A DNA stretch of 64,000 bases, taken from positions 3,349 to 67,348 of the forward strand of contig JAZNPP010000045.1 of assembly GCA_045589695.1 (NCBI GenBank), read 5' to 3'. Each line of letters opens with the position of its first letter. The first letter of the stretch is position 1. Below the pieces are notes generated by a model, which saw only the letters and a program-made list of their open reading frames with translations, was not told where the DNA came from and ran no database searches. Below are positions 61,555 to 64,000 of this stretch, in pieces. The DNA comes from HGM04593 sp045589695 (lineage in GTDB: Bacteria > Bacteroidota > Bacteroidia > Bacteroidales > Bacteroidaceae). The translations under genes were made by a program, and so were the position numbers.

Positions 61555-63426
61555 ATGGAATATAAACAGATTGATACAGAGGTCGATGACCTTTTGGTAC
61601 GCCTTGCGCGCCGTCTTTCGGCCGAAGACATAAGCAGGATACGTGACGCATACATCCTTGCGCGTGAAGCGCATAAGGAGCAGCGCCGCAAGTCGGGTGA
61701 GCCGTATATCATGCACCCGGTCGCTGTTGCCAAGATTGTTGCCGAAGAGCTTCGTCTCGGCGCCAATCCTATAATAGCGGCATTCCTGCACGATGTGGTA
61801 GAGGATACTCCGTATACAATAGATGATATCCGCGCCAAATACGGCGACGACGTTGCCTTTCTTGTCGATGTGGTGACAAAGAAGAAGAAAAAGCATTCGA
61901 CGGCGACATCAAGCCAGATAGAAAACTACAAGCAGATGCTAAACTCTCTGCACTACGATATCCGCGCGTTGTTGATAAAGCTCTCCGACCGCCTTCATAA
62001 CATGCGTACGCTCAGCAGTATGCGTCCCGACAAACAGATGAAGATTGCCGGAGAGACCGATTACTTCTACGCACCGCTCGCGCACCGTCTCGGCCTCTAT
62101 TACATCAAACGTGAAATGGAAAACCTTTCGTTCCGCTATCGCTGTCCGAGAGATTATGCCATTATTGAGGAACAGCTCGAAAAAGAGATGAAAGAGCGTG
62201 AGCCGGCTCTCAAGTCGTTCATGTTCGAAATAGAGCGTCTGCTCGAGAACAACGATATTCTCATGGCTCGTACCGAGGTCTATTCGCGCGGTCCTCACAA
62301 TGCATGGCGCAAGATGCAGAGTACGGGCTGCGACTTCAAGCATGTCGAAGACAAATACTACATACGTATCATATACCCGAATACCCACGAGTATTCCGAA
62401 AAGGACATGAGCCTTAGGATATATTCAATTCTTACCGACCGCTTCAAGGAGAAGCCGGGCAGCGTTGCCAACTTTATCGATTCTCCTAAAGAGAACGGCT
62501 ATCAAAGCTATCATGTAAAGTTGTTGGCTCCTCAAGGAACTTGGGAAGAGGTGCATATATCTTCGGAACGCATGATACGCAAGTCACAGTATGGCTGTAT
62601 AGCCGAAAGCACGGAAACCAACATCACTAATTGGCTCGAAAAATTCAAGCATGTCCTTCAGGAGATGGCTACGCGCGGTAAAGAGGTCGAATACATGGAC
62701 GGCGTCACCTCTTCGTTCTACAACGACGACATCATAGCATATACCCCTGAGGGCAAAGGCATTATATTGCCCAAAGGCGCTACTGCGCTCGATTTTGCGT
62801 TCGAGATTCACAGTGAACTCGGCCTGCATGCCCAGTATGCACGCATCAACGGCCAGCTTTCATCGGTGAAGACAGAACTTGAACGAGGCGATGTCGTGGA
62901 AATAGGGTGCAACGAGAACTCTTTCCCCAAACCCGATTGGCTGCAATATGTATCGACATACAAGGCGAAATCGCATATTAACAACTTCCTGAACAAACAA
63001 CGCAAGTTGCCTTACGACCGTTGTGACGTCTGCCGTCCGTTGCCGGGTGATGAGGTCATCGGCTTCAAGAATCCCGACGGCTCAATATCTATTCACCGTC
63101 GTGACTGCAAGACTGCGATACGTCTGGCATCGCAGCGAGGCGATGATATTGTAGCGGTAAATTTCGAGGAGGATAAGGAATTCATGTATCCTGTTAAAAT
63201 AGAAATAATGGTAATAGACCGTTACCATTTGCTTGTGGATCTCGTCGATTGCATTACAAACAAACTGCATCTGTCTCTTTCACGTATCTCTACAGAAAAT
63301 CGTGACGACATTGGCTATTGCTCTATGGAATTTCCGGTGCATTCTTCGGATGAACTTCAGATGGCAATACGCAGCATCTCTCAAATCGATGGAGTTGAAG
63401 AAGTAAAACAAATTGTTGAATATTAA
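61555..63426 (+). CDS. RelA/SpoT-homologue with intact hydrolase and altered synthetase signature
   Basis: (p)ppGpp metabolic enzyme of 623 residues. The HD hydrolase domain has His54, HD at 79-80, ED at 83-84 and Asp145 in KLSDRLHN, all as in active hydrolases. In the synthetase domain ENGYQSYH (313-320) keeps the G-loop, but the E-x-Q-I-R-T signature reads EVHISS at 332-337 (Gln to His, Arg to Ser, Thr to Ser). A TGS domain (about 393-450) and a C-terminal ACT region follow. Shorter than typical 730-750-residue RSH proteins. It may be hydrolase-dominant; Bacteroidetes often carry two RSH genes. Confidence 0.85.
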   Translation: MEYKQIDTEVDDLLVRLARRLSAEDISRIRDAYILAREAHKEQRRKSGEPYIMHPVAVAKIVAEELRLGANPIIAAFLHDVVEDTPYTIDDIRAKYGDDVAFLVDVVTKKKKKHSTATSSQIENYKQMLNSLHYDIRALLIKLSDRLHNMRTLSSMRPDKQMKIAGETDYFYAPLAHRLGLYYIKREMENLSFRYRCPRDYAIIEEQLEKEMKEREPALKSFMFEIERLLENNDILMARTEVYSRGPHNAWRKMQSTGCDFKHVEDKYYIRIIYPNTHEYSEKDMSLRIYSILTDRFKEKPGSVANFIDSPKENGYQSYHVKLLAPQGTWEEVHISSERMIRKSQYGCIAESTETNITNWLEKFKHVLQEMATRGKEVEYMDGVTSSFYNDDIIAYTPEGKGIILPKGATALDFAFEIHSELGLHAQYARINGQLSSVKTELERGDVVEIGCNENSFPKPDWLQYVSTYKAKSHINNFLNKQRKLPYDRCDVCRPLPGDEVIGFKNPDGSISIHRRDCKTAIRLASQRGDDIVAVNFEEDKEFMYPVKIEIMVIDRYHLLVDLVDCITNKLHLSLSRISTENRDDIGYCSMEFPVHSSDELQMAIRSISQIDGVEEVKQIVEY

Positions 63427-63457
63427 TTAATTACTAATTTATAAATTAAACAGAACT

Positions 63458-64000
63458 ATGAAAAAATTACTCAAATTTTTGTTCGTAATGTTCTTCGTTA
63501 CCGGTGCGACAGCGCAAGAGGTAAAATACAAGATGAACATTAATTTTTCCGACGGTAACTCCATTGTCTATAATGTGTCGGACATTAAAGACATCACATT
63601 CCTTTCTGATGAGGAGGTGCCTGTAGAGCCGTCTTATTATTACATCGATGAGTCTTTCGCTACAGAATTCGGCGTTTTCGCTCCCGAAGAGTCTTTGGGT
63701 GAGTATCCGTGGGTAATAGACTACAAGACAGCAAAGGCGACGAGCTATGACGGGACTGACAATGCTGCGATAAGCTGGCTTGTATCGTCTCCTGTTGATT
63801 TTACGAACGAGACAGAGGCCTGCGTATCTTTCGAATACATTATCCGTTATGCCGAAAGCGGCAAGGTTGCCGAGAATCACCAGCTTCTCGTTTCATCGGA
63901 CTATGCGGGAGAGGCTGCCGACGCTACATGGGTTAATATCCCATACGATGCCGTTGAGGGTACGGATTGGCAGACATTCGCTAAGGCAAGCGTAGCCGTG
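63458..64000 (+). CDS. Secreted protein, N-terminal part (cut by window edge)
   Basis: 181 residues read without a stop to the window edge. A signal peptide (about 1-20, GATAQ) is followed by VKYKMNINFSDGNSIVYNVSDIKDITF, an opening found in many secreted Bacteroidales proteins. From about residue 75 a choice-of-anchor/jelly-roll-like beta domain begins (ISWLVSSPVDFTNETEACVSFEYIIR...). ATG at 63458, 31 bases after the RSH stop. Function cannot be stated. Confidence 0.7.
   Translation, partial: MKKLLKFLFVMFFVTGATAQEVKYKMNINFSDGNSIVYNVSDIKDITFLSDEEVPVEPSYYYIDESFATEFGVFAPEESLGEYPWVIDYKTAKATSYDGTDNAAISWLVSSPVDFTNETEACVSFEYIIRYAESGKVAENHQLLVSSDYAGEAADATWVNIPYDAVEGTDWQTFAKASVAV

Overview
The window looks like chromosomal DNA of a gut-type Bacteroidales bacterium. 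Promoters have the Bacteroidetes -7 element (TAnnTTTG, e.g. TATCTTTGC), Shine-Dalgarno sequences are weak or absent, and Bacteroidetes families are present: SLBB export protein, Wzi, BspA-like surface protein, SusD-like lipoprotein, MaeB, AspT/AsdA and a second RSH protein. The family or genus cannot be fixed from the sequence alone.

Layout. 1-0.3 kb: 5' end of fabD (minus). 0.5-12.8 kb: a compact surface-polysaccharide locus (SLBB/Wza-like exporter, Wzz-like co-polymerase, Wzy-like polymerase, Wzx flippase, a small lipoprotein with a Wzi-like protein on the other strand, an SLC13/DASS anion transporter and two glycosyltransferases). 12.8-15.2 kb: a LysR regulator and a secreted alpha/beta-hydrolase. 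15.2-15.4 kb: a 97-bp tandem repeat. 15.4-19.8 kb: MBL hydrolase, rsmG, a DUF3298-like lipoprotein, a YtxH/holin-superfamily-III envelope-stress trio and trpS. 20-23.1 kb: a BspA-like secreted repeat protein. 23.2-43.7 kb: a prophage. 43.8-50 kb: ligA, dapA, a TIGR02757 protein and maeB. 50-57.6 kb: the asdA/aspT aspartate-decarboxylation pair, a TPR protein and pgk. 57.7-61.3 kb: a minus-strand operon pheS, histidine phosphatase, SusD-like lipoprotein, nth. 61.5-64 kb: an RSH (p)ppGpp enzyme and the start of a secreted protein.

The prophage is the most interesting part. In about 20.5 kb it carries a P22/podovirus-type virion set: large terminase, probable small terminase, scaffold, capsid, neck protein, gp10-like tail protein, probable ejection protein, a 1495-residue polyvalent protein and portal. 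It also has a holin, a one-piece spanin-like lipoprotein and an autocleaving S24 (LexA/CI-like) repressor. I see no replication gene, endolysin, tail fibre or complete integrase; the integrase is reduced to its N-terminal arm-binding domain. Three copies of a 16-bp palindrome (TAGCC-N6-GGCTA) lie in or beside three phage promoters, one upstream of the terminase operon, one at the repressor's own promoter and one at the divergent small-gene promoter. I interpret them as the operators of this repressor. The element is therefore either a cryptic prophage with preserved late and regulatory genes, a satellite-like element that borrows functions, or a partly domesticated particle producer; the sequence alone does not decide.

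Other notable points are an intergenic repeat family whose hairpin shows compensatory base changes between two loci, a shared C-terminal tail on two secreted proteins, an orphan SusD-like protein with an extra N-terminal domain inside a housekeeping operon, and an RSH enzyme whose hydrolase site is intact but whose synthetase signature is altered.
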